A stretch of 64,000 nt of DNA. It comes from Streptomyces sp. ERV7 (GTDB lineage Bacteria > Actinomycetota > Actinomycetes > Streptomycetales > Streptomycetaceae). The stretch is from NCBI RefSeq assembly GCF_001653515.1, contig NZ_LYOY01000040.1:744001-808000 (forward strand). Reading direction: 5' to 3'. Positions 7,035 to 17,466 of this stretch are shown piece after piece (the first letter of the stretch is position 1; each line of letters begins with the position of its first letter). A program made the translations under genes and the position numbers. Under the pieces are notes generated by a model. That model was not told the DNA's origin. It saw only the letters and a program-made list of their open reading frames with translations, and did no database searches.

Positions 7035-7329
7035 GGCGTCATCCTGCCGCAGTGGGGCACGGGCGCGCCCGGCCCACCGCCCCGGATGGCACGGCGTGTC
7101 AGTTTTCCCGGCACGGAGGGTCGCCAACCCTCCGCGCGGCAAATGGGGCAGTGTGCCGGATGTCACGCTTCCCCGCACCCGTCGAACCCGCCAAACTCTC
7201 CGCTGGGCCACTGTGGCCTCCCTACGACCCGGTGGGTGACTTTCCACCGCACGGGGCATCACGGGGGAAGGGACGCCCCCTGTCCCACCCATTCCCGCAG
7301 CTGTCGCACGCATCACGAGGAGCCGCCTG
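7035..7329. promoter_or_regulatory. Divergent promoter region pdxH / citrate synthase
   Basis: 295 bases with no credible ORF. It must contain both promoters. No strong dyad was noticed. The segment just before 7330 ends in GAGGAG, the ribosome site of the citrate synthase gene. Confidence 0.45.
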
Positions 7330-8430
7330 ATGTCCGACTTCGTACCCGGACTTGAAGGAGTCGTCGCGTTCGAGACGGAGATCGCCGAACCCGACAAGGA
7401 AGGCGGTGCTCTTCGGTACCGAGGCGTCGACATCGAGGATCTCGTCGGCCATGTGTCGTTCGGGAACGTCTGGGGGCTGCTCGTCGACGGCGCCTTCAAC
7501 CCCGGCCTGCCGCCCGCCGAGCCGTTCCCCATCCCCGTGCACTCCGGGGACATCCGCGTCGACGTGCAGTCCGCGCTCGCGATGCTCGCGCCGGTCTGGG
7601 GCCTGAAGCCGCTGCTCGACATCGACGAGCGGACCGCCCGCGACGACCTGGCGCGCGCCGCCGTCATGGCCCTGTCCTACGTCGCCCAGTCGGCGCGCGG
7701 CCAGGGGCTGCCGATGGTGCCGCAGCGCGAGATCGACAAGGCCGAGTCGGTCGTCGAGCGGTTCATGATCCGCTGGCGCGGCGAGCCGGACCCGAGGCAC
7801 GTCAAGGCCGTCGACGCGTACTGGACGTCGGCCGCCGAGCACGGCATGAACGCCTCGACGTTCACCGCCCGCGTCATCGCCTCCACCGGCGCCGACGTCG
7901 CCGCCGCGCTCTCCGGTGCGGTGGGCGCGATGTCCGGCCCGCTGCACGGCGGCGCCCCCTCCCGCGTCCTCGGCATGATCGAGGAGATCGAGCGGACCGG
8001 CGACGCCACGGCGTACGTGAAGAAGGCCCTCGACAAGGGCGAGCGCCTGATGGGTTTCGGCCACCGCGTCTACCGCGCCGAGGACCCCCGCGCCCGGGTG
8101 CTGCGCCGCACCGCCAAGGAGCTGGCCGCGCCCCGCTTCGAGGTCGCCGAGGCGCTGGAGAAGGCCGCCCTGGAGGAGCTGCACGCACGGCGCCCCGACC
8201 GGGTCCTCGCCACGAACGTCGAGTTCTGGGCGGCGATCATGCTGGACTTCGCGGAGGTCCCGGCGCACATGTTCACGTCGATGTTCACCTGTGCCCGTAC
8301 GGCGGGCTGGTCGGCGCACATCCTGGAGCAGAAGCGGACGGGCCGGCTGGTGCGGCCCTCGGCCCGCTACATCGGTCCGGGCCCGCGTGACCCGCGCGAG
8401 GTGGAGGGGTACGGGGACATCCGGGCCTGA
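7330..8430 (+). CDS. citA: Citrate synthase 2
   Basis: A 366-residue citrate synthase condensing oxaloacetate with acetyl-CoA. The catalytic regions are present: EHGMNASTF, SGPLHGGAPSRVL, MGFGHRVYRAEDPR and the C-terminal TARTAGWSAHILEQ-type segment, here CARTAGWSAHILEQ. It is shorter than the main hexameric-type Streptomyces citrate synthase (about 430 residues) and matches the second, actinobacterial type; a 2-methylcitrate synthase activity cannot be excluded by sequence. GAGGAG precedes the ATG. A strong hairpin terminator follows at 8454-8490. Confidence 0.93.
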   Translation: MSDFVPGLEGVVAFETEIAEPDKEGGALRYRGVDIEDLVGHVSFGNVWGLLVDGAFNPGLPPAEPFPIPVHSGDIRVDVQSALAMLAPVWGLKPLLDIDERTARDDLARAAVMALSYVAQSARGQGLPMVPQREIDKAESVVERFMIRWRGEPDPRHVKAVDAYWTSAAEHGMNASTFTARVIASTGADVAAALSGAVGAMSGPLHGGAPSRVLGMIEEIERTGDATAYVKKALDKGERLMGFGHRVYRAEDPRARVLRRTAKELAAPRFEVAEALEKAALEELHARRPDRVLATNVEFWAAIMLDFAEVPAHMFTSMFTCARTAGWSAHILEQKRTGRLVRPSARYIGPGPRDPREVEGYGDIRA

Positions 8431-8453
8431 GCCCGCTCCCCGTGAGTCCGTAG

Positions 8454-8490
8454 GTGTGGCGCCGCCCCGGGGACGGGGGCGGCGCCACAC
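8454..8490 (+). terminator. Strong hairpin terminator after citA
   Basis: Arms GTGTGGCGCCGCCCC (8454-8468) and GGGGCGGCGCCACAC (8476-8490) are perfectly complementary over 15 bp with a seven-base loop. There is no U tract. Confidence 0.8.
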
Positions 8491-8606
8491 GTGTGTGGGC
8501 CTCCGGCCGGGACCCCCCTTGATCAACTCTTGGCTTGATTCGATAGGGTTTTCGTGTACCGACCCCCCACAACGGGCCTTTCCGGTCCGGGATTTGGAGT
8601 GCCCCC

Positions 8607-8867
8607 ATGCGTCGCACCGTCACCGCGGTCCTGTCCGCCGCGCTGCTCGCCGGCGGCCTGGCCGTGACCGTCGCGCCCGCCGCGCAGGCCGGCGTGATCA
8701 TCTGCAAGCCGGCCGAGCTGCGCCAGCAGGCCGCCCAGCTCGACCGGAAGGCCGAGGAGCTGAAGCACCTGGGCGAGCGCGAGGCCGCCGCGAAGGCGCA
8801 CCAGCAGGCCAACGCGCTGCGCAACAAGGCCAAGGCGTGCGAGGACGCGGACGGCCGCGCCTCGTAA
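8607..8867 (+). CDS. Small secreted helical protein
   Basis: An 86-residue protein with a clear Sec signal peptide (MRRTVTAVLSAALLAGGLAV, cleavage near AQAG at about residue 28) and a mature part of about 58 residues rich in Ala, Lys, Glu and Gln that should form a coiled coil. It contains two Cys (in IICKP and KACED) that could form one disulfide closing the helical hairpin. Ribosome site GGAG precedes the ATG. I do not recognise a function; similar tiny secreted proteins are common in Streptomyces. It is flanked by terminators on both sides, so it is monocistronic. Confidence 0.78.
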   Translation: MRRTVTAVLSAALLAGGLAVTVAPAAQAGVIICKPAELRQQAAQLDRKAEELKHLGEREAAAKAHQQANALRNKAKACEDADGRAS

Positions 8868-8875
8868 TCCGGCGA

Positions 8876-8913
8876 GACGGGCCGGGGCGATCGTCAGCGC
8901 GCCCCGGCCCGTC
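8876..8913. terminator. Bidirectional hairpin terminator
   Basis: GACGGGCCGGGGCG (8876-8889) and CGCCCCGGCCCGTC (8900-8913) form a perfect 14 bp stem with a ten-base loop between the convergent small secreted protein gene and the TetR gene. Confidence 0.8.
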
Positions 8914-8988
8914 TTCCGTTCGTCCGCGGACCGCGGTCCGCCGCGCCCACCCGTTCCGCCCCGCGGAACGCCTGCCCACAACGGGGAT

Positions 8989-9579
8989 TCACCCCAGTGC
9001 CCCGTCCACCAGTTCCGCCCACTGCGCCACCACCCGGCGTCTGCGTGGGCCGTCGTCCGTGAGGACGTTGGCGAGGCCCAGGCCCCGGGCCATGTCGAGC
9101 AGGCCCTGGACCGTCTCCCGCACCCCGGGCACCGACTCGTCCGCGCCGAGCAGCGCCACCGCGATGCGGTGCGACTCGCGGCCCACCCGGGCCTCCAGCT
9201 CCCTTACCCGCGCGTGCAGTTGGGGTTCGTCGGCGGCGGCCACCCACAGGTGCAGGGCGGCCCGGAACAGCGGGCCCGTGTAGAGGTCGACGAGGCTGGC
9301 GACCACGGTGTGGCGGTCGGTGGGGCCCAGGGCGCGCAGAGCCGTCGAGCGCTCCTCGGCCACGTACTCCACGGCCGCCGTGAACAGGTCCTCCCGGGTG
9401 GGGAAGTGGTGCTGGGCCGCGCCGCGCGAGACCCCGGCCCGCTCCGCGACGACCGACACCGTCGAGCCCGCCCAGCCGTGTTCGGCGAGGCAGGCCACCG
9501 CTGCCTCCAGGAGGCGCTGCCGGGTCGCCCGACTGCGGTCCTGCTTGGGGCTCTTGGCCGCAGAAGTCACCACACCCAT
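8989..9579 (-). CDS. TetR-family regulator of the acyl-CoA operon
   Basis: About 196 residues. The N-terminal HTH is typical: RATRQRLLEAAVACLAEHGWAG, VVAERAGVSRGAAQHHFPTREDL. The C-terminal ligand-binding domain contains YTGPLFRAALHLWVAAADEP. The start overlaps the enoyl-CoA hydratase stop by 13 bases; ATG at 9579 is used, with GTG codons at 9570 and 9573 as alternatives. Being the last gene of the operon, it most likely represses the operon and is induced by an acyl-CoA intermediate, by analogy with LiuR/AtuR/KstR-type regulators. Confidence 0.9.
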   Translation of the reverse strand: MGVVTSAAKSPKQDRSRATRQRLLEAAVACLAEHGWAGSTVSVVAERAGVSRGAAQHHFPTREDLFTAAVEYVAEERSTALRALGPTDRHTVVASLVDLYTGPLFRAALHLWVAAADEPQLHARVRELEARVGRESHRIAVALLGADESVPGVRETVQGLLDMARGLGLANVLTDDGPRRRRVVAQWAELVDGALG

Positions 9580-10301
9580 ACGGGATCCCGTCTTTCCAGG
9601 AACGCGGCCACGCCCTCCTTCGCCTCGTCCGAGGCGAACAGGGCTGCCGAACGCGCGCTCAGGTCTTCCGTCCAGCGGTCGAACGTCTCCACCACGGTAG
9701 CCGTGACCAGCGCCTTCGACGCGGCCAGCCCCTGCGGGGAGGCCCGGCGCAGCCCGTCGAGGACGGGGGCGAGGGCCGCGTCCACGTCGTCGGCCGCCTC
9801 GGAGAGCAGCCCCGCCCGGGCCGCCTCGGCCGGACCGAACCGCTCGCCGGTCAGGAAGTAGCGCGCCGCCGCCCTCGGCTCCATGCGCGGCAGCAGCGGC
9901 ATGGAGATCACGGCGGGGGCGAGCCCGAGCCGGGACTCGGTGAAGGCATAGGTGGAGTCCGCCCCCGCGACCGCGATGTCGCAGGCCCCGAGCAGCCCGA
10001 GCCCGCCGGCCCGGACGTGTCCGGTCACCCGGGCCACCACCGGCTTGGGCAGCTCGACCACGGCCCTCATCAGGGACACGAAGGCGGCCGGGTCCGCCGG
10101 GGACTTGAGGTCGGCGCCCGCGCAGAACGTCCCCCCGCTGTGGGTCAGCAGGACGGCCCGGACGCCCGTGTCCCCGGCGCACTCCGCCAGGGCCTCGCCC
10201 AGCTCGCCGACCAGGCCCGCCGACAGGGCGTTGCGGTTGGCGGGCGAGTCCAGCACGAGCGTGCGGATCCCCCGGTCCTGTGACTGCCGTACGTAGGTCA
10301 T
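9567..10301 (-). CDS. Enoyl-CoA hydratase/isomerase family protein
   Basis: A 244-residue crotonase-fold enzyme. The oxyanion-hole segments are HSGGTFCAGADLKSP and GHVRAGGLGLLGACDIAVAG; the following FTESRLGLAP is also typical. The second catalytic Glu region (ESRLG) is retained, consistent with hydration of an enoyl-CoA in the pathway. Its ATG overlaps the stop of the CoA ligase (ATGA type), indicating translational coupling. In atu/liu operons this position is held by an isohexenylglutaconyl-CoA or methylglutaconyl-CoA hydratase; the exact substrate is inferred. Confidence 0.9.
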   Translation of the reverse strand: MTYVRQSQDRGIRTLVLDSPANRNALSAGLVGELGEALAECAGDTGVRAVLLTHSGGTFCAGADLKSPADPAAFVSLMRAVVELPKPVVARVTGHVRAGGLGLLGACDIAVAGADSTYAFTESRLGLAPAVISMPLLPRMEPRAAARYFLTGERFGPAEAARAGLLSEAADDVDAALAPVLDGLRRASPQGLAASKALVTATVVETFDRWTEDLSARSAALFASDEAKEGVAAFLERRDPVWVW

Positions 10302-11890
10302 GCGCTGCCCTTCTGACGTTCCCTCAGTTCCCGCCGCAGGATCTTCCCGGTGGCCGCGCGCGGCACCCCGGCGACGAACTCCACCCGGCGGATCTTCTTG
10401 TACGGGGCGACGCGTTCGGCCACGTACGCCATGACGTCCTCGGCGGTGAGGTCCGGGGCGCCGGGTGCCCGTACGACATAGGCGCACGGCACCTCGGTGC
10501 CGTCCTCGTCGTACACCCCGACCACCGCCGCGTCCGCGACGGCGTCATGGGTGAGCAGCAGCGCCTCCAGTTCGGCGGGGGCGACCTGGAAGCCCTTGTA
10601 CTTGATGAGCTCCTTGACGCGGTCGACGACGAACAGCCAGCCGTCGGCGTCTACGTGGCCGACGTCGCCGGTGTGCACCCAGCCCTCGGCGTCGATCATC
10701 TCGGCGGTGGCCTCGGGGCGGCCGAGGTAGCCCTTCATGACCTGCGGGCCCCGGATGGCGATCTCGCCCCGCTCGCCGGGGGCGGCGTCGCGGCCGGGGT
10801 CGTCGAGGCAGAGCAGCCGCATCTCGGTGCCGGGCAGGAGTGTGCCGACGGTGCCGGGCGGCGGGTTCTGTGCCGACAGGGGGACGGCGTGGGTGCCGGG
10901 CGAGAGCTCGGTCATGCCGTACGCCTGGCGCACCGGCGGGACCTTGAGGCGGGCCGAGCAGGCGGCGGCGAGCCCGGCGTCCAGCGGGGCGGCGGCGCTG
11001 ACGACGTACTCCACGGAGGAGAGGTCGTACTGGGCGACCGCCGGGTGCTTGGCGAGGGCGAGCACGATCGGCGGGGCCACGTACAGGCCGGTGATGCGGT
11101 GGCGCTCGATGGTGGCGAGGAACTGGCCGAGGTCGAAGCGGGGCAGCACCACCACGGTGGCGCCGTGCCGCAGCGGGGCGTTGAGCAGCGCAGTGAGCCC
11201 GTAGATGTGGAAGAAGGGCAGCACCGCGAGGATGCGGTCGCCGGGCTTCATGGGGACCAGCGGGGCGAGCTGGGCGAGGTTGGTGGCGATCGAGCGGTGG
11301 GTGAGCATCACGCCCTTGGGGACGCCGGTGGTGCCCGAGGAGTACGGCAGCGCGGCCACGTCCTCGCCGGGGTCGAACTCCACGGCGGGCTCGGGCGCCG
11401 TGGAGGCGAACATGTCGAGGACCGAGCGGTGGCCGTCGGCCCGGTCGCAGACGAAGATCTCCGCTATGCAGCCGCTGAGTTCGGCCGCCCGCCGGGCCGT
11501 CTCCAGAAGTGGCGCGATCGTGACGATGAACCGAGCCGAGGAGTCCGCGATCTGCTTGGCGAACTCCTCGGCCGTGGCGAGCGGATGGACGGTGGTCACC
11601 GACGCCCCGGCGCGCGTCGCCCCGTAGAACACGGCGGGGAAGAGCACCGAGTTGGGGCTGTGCAGGGCGAGGACGTCGCCCTTGCGCAGCCCGGCCTCGG
11701 CGAGGGCCGCGGCGACCCGGCGGTGCCACAGGTCGAGCAGGGCGTACGAGACGGAGGTGGCGCCCGTCGGGTCCGAGCCGTCGATCAGGGCGGTGGCGGC
11801 GCCGTAGCGGGGCGCCGAGTGCCCCAGGACCGCCTGGTGGATGGGTTCGTCGACGACGGGGACTGCCGGGTACTCGCTGTGGAAGACCAT
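10298..11890 (-). CDS. AMP-dependent acyl-CoA synthetase (4-coumarate-CoA ligase-like)
   Basis: A 530-residue ANL-superfamily ligase that activates a carboxylic acid through an acyl-adenylate. Signature motifs are LPYSSGTTGVPKGVMLTH (P-loop), YGMTELSP, GWLFVVDRVKELIKYKGFQV and the catalytic Lys region RAATGKILRREL near the end. The length and motif spacing match 4-coumarate:CoA ligase-like enzymes. It lies between acyl-CoA dehydrogenase and enoyl-CoA hydratase and would provide the CoA thioester that enters the pathway. The likely substrate is a branched or prenyl-derived acid, by context only. Confidence 0.92.
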   Translation of the reverse strand: MVFHSEYPAVPVVDEPIHQAVLGHSAPRYGAATALIDGSDPTGATSVSYALLDLWHRRVAAALAEAGLRKGDVLALHSPNSVLFPAVFYGATRAGASVTTVHPLATAEEFAKQIADSSARFIVTIAPLLETARRAAELSGCIAEIFVCDRADGHRSVLDMFASTAPEPAVEFDPGEDVAALPYSSGTTGVPKGVMLTHRSIATNLAQLAPLVPMKPGDRILAVLPFFHIYGLTALLNAPLRHGATVVVLPRFDLGQFLATIERHRITGLYVAPPIVLALAKHPAVAQYDLSSVEYVVSAAAPLDAGLAAACSARLKVPPVRQAYGMTELSPGTHAVPLSAQNPPPGTVGTLLPGTEMRLLCLDDPGRDAAPGERGEIAIRGPQVMKGYLGRPEATAEMIDAEGWVHTGDVGHVDADGWLFVVDRVKELIKYKGFQVAPAELEALLLTHDAVADAAVVGVYDEDGTEVPCAYVVRAPGAPDLTAEDVMAYVAERVAPYKKIRRVEFVAGVPRAATGKILRRELRERQKGSA

Positions 11891-11910
11891 GGGGGCACGT
11901 CCTAGTACGG

Positions 11911-13062
11911 CTAGTAGGACTTGGGAAGACCCAGCGTCTGATGCGAGACATAGTTGAGGATCATCTCGCGGCTGACCGGCGCGATCCTGGCCACGCGCGC
12001 CGCCGTGACGAGCGCCGCGAGCCCGTACTCGCGGGTCAGGCCGTTGCCGCCGAGGGTGTGCACGGCCTGGTCGACGGCCTTGACACAGGCCTCGGCCGCC
12101 GCGTACTTGGCCATGTTGGCGGCCTCCCCCGCGCCCATGTCGTCGCCCGCGTCGTAGAGCGCGGCCGCCTTCTGCATCATCAGCCGGGCCAGCTCCAGCT
12201 CGATGTGCGCCTGGGCGAGCGGATGGGCGATGGCCTGGTGGGCGCCTATGGGCGTCTTCCACACCTGCCGCTCGCTCGCGTACGTGATCGCCCGCGCCAG
12301 CGCGTAGCGGCCCATGCCGATCGCGAAGGCGGCCGTCATGATCCGTTCGGGGTTGAGCCCGGCGAAGAGCTGGAGCAGCCCGGCGTCCTCGTCGCCGACG
12401 AGCGACTCGGCGGGCAGCCGCACCTCGTCGAGGACCAGCTCGAACTGCTTCTCCTGGGCCTGGAGTTCCATGTCGATCCGCGTGCGCCCGAAGCCCGGGG
12501 TGTCGCGCGGGACGATGAACAGGCACGGCTTCAGACTTCCCGTCCGGGCGTCCTCGGTGCGGCCGACGATCAAGGTGGCGTCCGCGATGTCCACGCCGGA
12601 GATGAAGACCTTGCGTCCGGTGAGGATCCAGCCGCCGGTCTCCTCGTCGCGCCGGGCGGTGGTGGTGATGCGGTGCGAGTTGGAGCCGGCGTCGGGCTCG
12701 GTGATGCCGAACGCCATGGTCCGCGAGCCGTCCGCGAGCCCCGGCAGCCAGGCGCGCTTCTGCTCCTCGGTGCCGAACCGGGCGATGACCGTGCCGCAGA
12801 TCGCGGGCGAGACCACCATCATGAGCAGCGGACACCCGGCGGCGCCCAACTCCTCAAGGACGATGGAGAGTTCGGCCATGCCGCCGCCTCCGCCGCCGTA
12901 CTCCTCGGGCAGGTTCACCCCGAGGTAGCCGAGCTTGGCGGCGTCGGCCCACAGCGCCTCCCGGTCGTGCCCGCGGCCGTGCCGCTGCCCCAGGGCCGCC
13001 ACCGCGGCCCGCAGGTCCTTGAGTTCCTGGCTCTCCATGGCGCTGCTTCGTGGTGCGGTCAT
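11911..13062 (-). CDS. Acyl-CoA dehydrogenase
   Basis: A 383-residue FAD flavoenzyme: N-terminal helical domain to about residue 125 (LPEEYGGGGGGMAELSIVLEELG), middle beta domain with FGITEPDAGSNSHRITTTA and ILTGRKVFISGVD, and C-terminal helical domain ending VHTLGGNGLTREYGL. The start ATG at 13062 overlaps the stop of the ruined biotin carboxylase frame (ATGA type), showing that the downstream half of that gene is original. In atu/liu operons this enzyme introduces the alpha-beta double bond in citronellyl- or isovaleryl-CoA-type substrates. Confidence 0.93.
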   Translation of the reverse strand: MTAPRSSAMESQELKDLRAAVAALGQRHGRGHDREALWADAAKLGYLGVNLPEEYGGGGGGMAELSIVLEELGAAGCPLLMMVVSPAICGTVIARFGTEEQKRAWLPGLADGSRTMAFGITEPDAGSNSHRITTTARRDEETGGWILTGRKVFISGVDIADATLIVGRTEDARTGSLKPCLFIVPRDTPGFGRTRIDMELQAQEKQFELVLDEVRLPAESLVGDEDAGLLQLFAGLNPERIMTAAFAIGMGRYALARAITYASERQVWKTPIGAHQAIAHPLAQAHIELELARLMMQKAAALYDAGDDMGAGEAANMAKYAAAEACVKAVDQAVHTLGGNGLTREYGLAALVTAARVARIAPVSREMILNYVSHQTLGLPKSY

Positions 13063-13479
13063 GACGGCTGGTCCTCCTGTGCTTCGGGTGCGTCCTGGAC
13101 GACGGCGAGCAGGGCGCCGACCTCGACCTGGCGGCCGGGGGCGGCGTGGAGCGCGGTGAGGGTGCCGGAGGATCCAGGTCAGCCCGGCGTCGACGACCGC
13201 CTGCGCGAAACCGGCGCTCTCGGAGAGGAACCCGTACCCGGGGTGCACGGCGTCCGCACCGGCGGCGAGGGCCGCCTTCACGATCAGGTCGCCGCGCAGA
13301 TACGTCTCGGCGGGCGCGGCCCCCGGCAGCCGCACGGCCGCGTCGGCCTCCTGGACGTACGGCAGCGACGCGTCCGGGTCGGAGTACACGGCGACCGTGG
13401 AGATCCCCAGGTCACGGCAGGTGCGAAAGACCCGGGAGGCTATCTCGGCCCGGTTGGCGACAAGAACGGACTGGATCAT
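13059..13479 (-). pseudogene. Acyl-CoA carboxylase biotin-carboxylase (alpha) subunit with internal deletion
   Basis: The first 103 residues are a normal biotin carboxylase N-terminus: MIQSVLVANRAEIASRVFRT, VQEADAAVRLPG, HPGYGFLSESAGFAQA, ending VVDAGLTWI at 13171. The next bases, in another frame, read SGTLTALHAAPGRQVEVGALLAV, which is the end of a biotinyl (BCCP) domain and runs to a TGA overlapping the next gene's ATG. Everything between, about 500 or more residues including the ATP-grasp core and the biotinylated Lys (EAMKM), is missing, and the join is out of frame. The gene cannot make a working subunit. The flanking operon genes are intact. Confidence 0.85.
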
Positions 13480-13486
13480 CAGCGCC

Positions 13487-15088
<1,602 letters not shown>

Positions 15089-15104
15089 AGCAGTACCTCC
15101 GGGA

Positions 15105-16787
15105 TCACAGCAGAGCCTCCGGTATGTCCAGATGGCGCGAGCGCAGCCACTCGCCGAGCGCCTTGGCCTGGGGGTCGAAACGGGCCTGCGAGGCGACGCC
15201 CTCGCCGAGGAGGCCGTGGACGGTGAAGTTGAGGGCGCGAAGACGGGGGAAGACGTGCCGCTCGACGTCCAACCCGGCGCACTCCGGGAGCAGTTCGCGC
15301 ACCCGGTCCGTGGTGAGGGTGTGGGCGAGCCAGGCCCAGGCGGCGTCCGAGCGCGCCCAGACGCCGACGTTCGCGTCACCGCCCTTGTCACCGCTGCGGG
15401 CGCCGACGACGAGGCCGAGGGGGACGCGTCGGGTGGGACCGGCCGGCAGCGGGTCGGGCAGCGGGGGCGGGGGAACGGCCTCAAGGACCCGCGTCCGTAC
15501 GGGATGGGCCAGCACCTGCCGTACACCGTCGGGCAGCACGGCGGTGTGCACGACCTCGGCCGCCGGGATGTGGTGGGCCTCGAACACCCCGTACGGCGTG
15601 CCCTTGGCGGGCGGGGCCGTGACGTGGAAGCCCGGATAGCTGCCGAGGGCGAGCTCGATGGCGGCGGCGCTGACGGTACGGCCGACGGCGTCCGGGTCGG
15701 GGTCGCGGACGACGAGCCGCAGGAGGGCGCTGGCGGTCTCTTCGGTGCCGGCGTCCGCCCGATCGGTGCGCGCGAGCTCCCACTTCACGTGCCGGGGCCG
15801 GGACTTGGCACGCCCGAAAGCCTCCTCCACCTGCGCACGGACGAGGGCGGCCTTGGCCTCGACATCGAGCCCGGTGAGCACGAAGACGACCTCGTTGCGC
15901 CAGCCGCCGATGCGGGTGCGGCCGGCCTTGAGGGTGGGAGGCGGGGCCTCCCCGCGCACCCCGCTGATCCGCACCCGGTCCGGGCCTTCCCGCTCCAGCC
16001 GTACGGTGTCGAGGCGGGCGGTGACGTCGGGCCCGGCGTACCGGGCGCCGCCGGTCTCGTACAGGAGCTGCGCGGTGACGGTCCCGATGTCGACGACGCC
16101 ACCCGTACCGGGATGTTTGCCGATGACACTGCTGCCGTCGGCGTGGATCTCGGCGAGGGGGAAGCCGGGGCGGCGCAGGTCGTGGTCGCCGAAGAAGGAG
16201 TAGTTGCCGCCGGTCGCCTGGGTCCCGCACTCCAGGACGTGCCCGGCGACGACGGCTCCGGCGAGGGCGTCGTACTCCTCGGGCCCCCACCCGTGCCACC
16301 AGGCGGCCGGGCCGGTGACCAGGGCCGCGTCCGTCACCCGCCCGGTGACGACGACATCGGCCCCGGCTTCGAGGCAGGCGGTGATGCCGGTGCCGCCGAG
16401 GTAGGCGTTGGCGGTGAGGGCGCCGGGCGGAAGGGGCAGGCCGTCGCCTTCGACGTACGCGACTCGGCTCGGTACACCGACGCGGGCGGCCAGCTCCCGG
16501 ATGGCGTCCGCGAGCCCGGCGGGGTTGAGCCCGCCCGCGTTGGCGACGATCCGCACCCCACCTTCATGGGCGATCGCCAGACACTCCTCCAGCTGCCGCA
16601 GGAAGGTCTTGGCATAGCCGAGGCGGGCGTCCTTGAGCCGGTCGCGGCCCAGGATGAGCATGGTGAGCTCGGCTAGGTAGTCCCCGGTGAGCACGTCGAG
16701 CGGGCCGCCGGTGAGCATCTCGCGCAGGGCGTCGAAGCGGTCGCCGTAGAAGCCGGAGGCGTTGCCGATGCGCAGGGGCCGGCGCAT
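15105..16787 (-). CDS. AtuA-like protein (DUF1446, acyclic terpene utilisation family)
   Basis: A 560-residue protein beginning MRRPLRIGNASGFYGDRFDALREM, with GGPLDVLTGDYLAELTM, IVANAGGLNPAGLADAI and GTGITACLEAGADVVVTGRVTDA, the hallmarks of the DUF1446/AtuA family. A C-terminal domain from about residue 455 (VPLGLVVGARSGDKGGDANVGV) corresponds to the AtuA-like ferredoxin-fold extension. In Pseudomonas, atuA sits in the citronellol/geranyl-CoA catabolic operon; its biochemical role is unknown. Its ATG overlaps the TGA of the preceding TIGR03084-type gene by one base and it is followed by the carboxyltransferase. Confidence 0.9.
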   Translation of the reverse strand: MRRPLRIGNASGFYGDRFDALREMLTGGPLDVLTGDYLAELTMLILGRDRLKDARLGYAKTFLRQLEECLAIAHEGGVRIVANAGGLNPAGLADAIRELAARVGVPSRVAYVEGDGLPLPPGALTANAYLGGTGITACLEAGADVVVTGRVTDAALVTGPAAWWHGWGPEEYDALAGAVVAGHVLECGTQATGGNYSFFGDHDLRRPGFPLAEIHADGSSVIGKHPGTGGVVDIGTVTAQLLYETGGARYAGPDVTARLDTVRLEREGPDRVRISGVRGEAPPPTLKAGRTRIGGWRNEVVFVLTGLDVEAKAALVRAQVEEAFGRAKSRPRHVKWELARTDRADAGTEETASALLRLVVRDPDPDAVGRTVSAAAIELALGSYPGFHVTAPPAKGTPYGVFEAHHIPAAEVVHTAVLPDGVRQVLAHPVRTRVLEAVPPPPLPDPLPAGPTRRVPLGLVVGARSGDKGGDANVGVWARSDAAWAWLAHTLTTDRVRELLPECAGLDVERHVFPRLRALNFTVHGLLGEGVASQARFDPQAKALGEWLRSRHLDIPEALL

Positions 16788-17466
16788 CAGGCCCCCTTGG
16801 GCGCGCGTCCGGGACCGGCGGGCCCGGCGAAGGCCTGGGCGATGTCGAGCCAGCGGTCGGCGTCGGCTCCTTCGGCGCGTACGGCGGTGTCGGAGCGGTG
16901 GACGCGCTGGGTGACGAGGAGGCAGAAGTCGAGGGCGGGGCCGGTGACGCGCTGGGGGGCGGTGTCGGGGCCGTACGCCCAGGTCCGCCGGCCATCGGGG
17001 CTCGTCAGCTCGACCCGGAACTCCTCTGCGGGCGCGGCGAGTCCGCGCACGGCGAAGGCGAAGTCCCGGGCTCGGATGCCGATCCGGGCGACATGGCGCA
17101 GCCGGTCGGTGGGCTGCCGGGTGCGGCCGAGGGCGTCCCACACGTCCTGGCCGTGCGCCCAGGTCTCCATGAGCCGGCCGGTGGCCATGGAGGCGGTGGA
17201 CATGGGCGGGCCGTACCACGGGAAGCGGGCGCCGGGCGGGGCGGTGCGCAGGGCGTGCTGGAGCCGGGCGCGGCCGTCCCGCCAGCGCCGCAGCAGCTCG
17301 TCGGCCGGGAGCCGGGCCCCCGCCTCCGCACCCTCGTCCACGAACGTGTCCGGGGCGGCGGCGGCCTTCTCGACCTCGGCGGCGAAGGCGTCGGGGTCGG
17401 TCACGGCGAGCAGGGCGGCGCGGTCGGTCCAGGCGAGATGAGCGATCTGGTGGCCGACGCTCCACC
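16787..17466 (-). pseudogene. TIGR03084-type putative metal-binding protein, N-terminus missing
   Basis: The frame from about 17466 to the stop at 16787-16789 reads WSVGHQIAHLAWTDRAALLAV, GPPMSTASMATGRLMETWAHGQDVWD and DFCLLVTQRVH. This is the DinB-like maleylpyruvate-isomerase fold of the TIGR03084 family, with the His ligands in VGHQIAH and ETWAHGQD. The usual 40 or so N-terminal residues before the P-G-W motif are absent. Instead the sequence runs directly into the middle of a convergently read MFS gene in another frame, so there is no native start. Partners of this family co-occur with atuA operons in Streptomyces, which fits its place. Confidence 0.8.

Noticed and set aside
10280..11905. 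541-residue plus-strand open frame opposite the CoA ligase
   Set aside because: Shadow; the minus frame carries all ANL ligase motifs.
13165..13180. GGATCC at the biotin-carboxylase junction as a sign of laboratory engineering
   Set aside because: The bases are explained by joining codons for W-I to S-G; the other junctions have no common restriction site and no marker gene is present.
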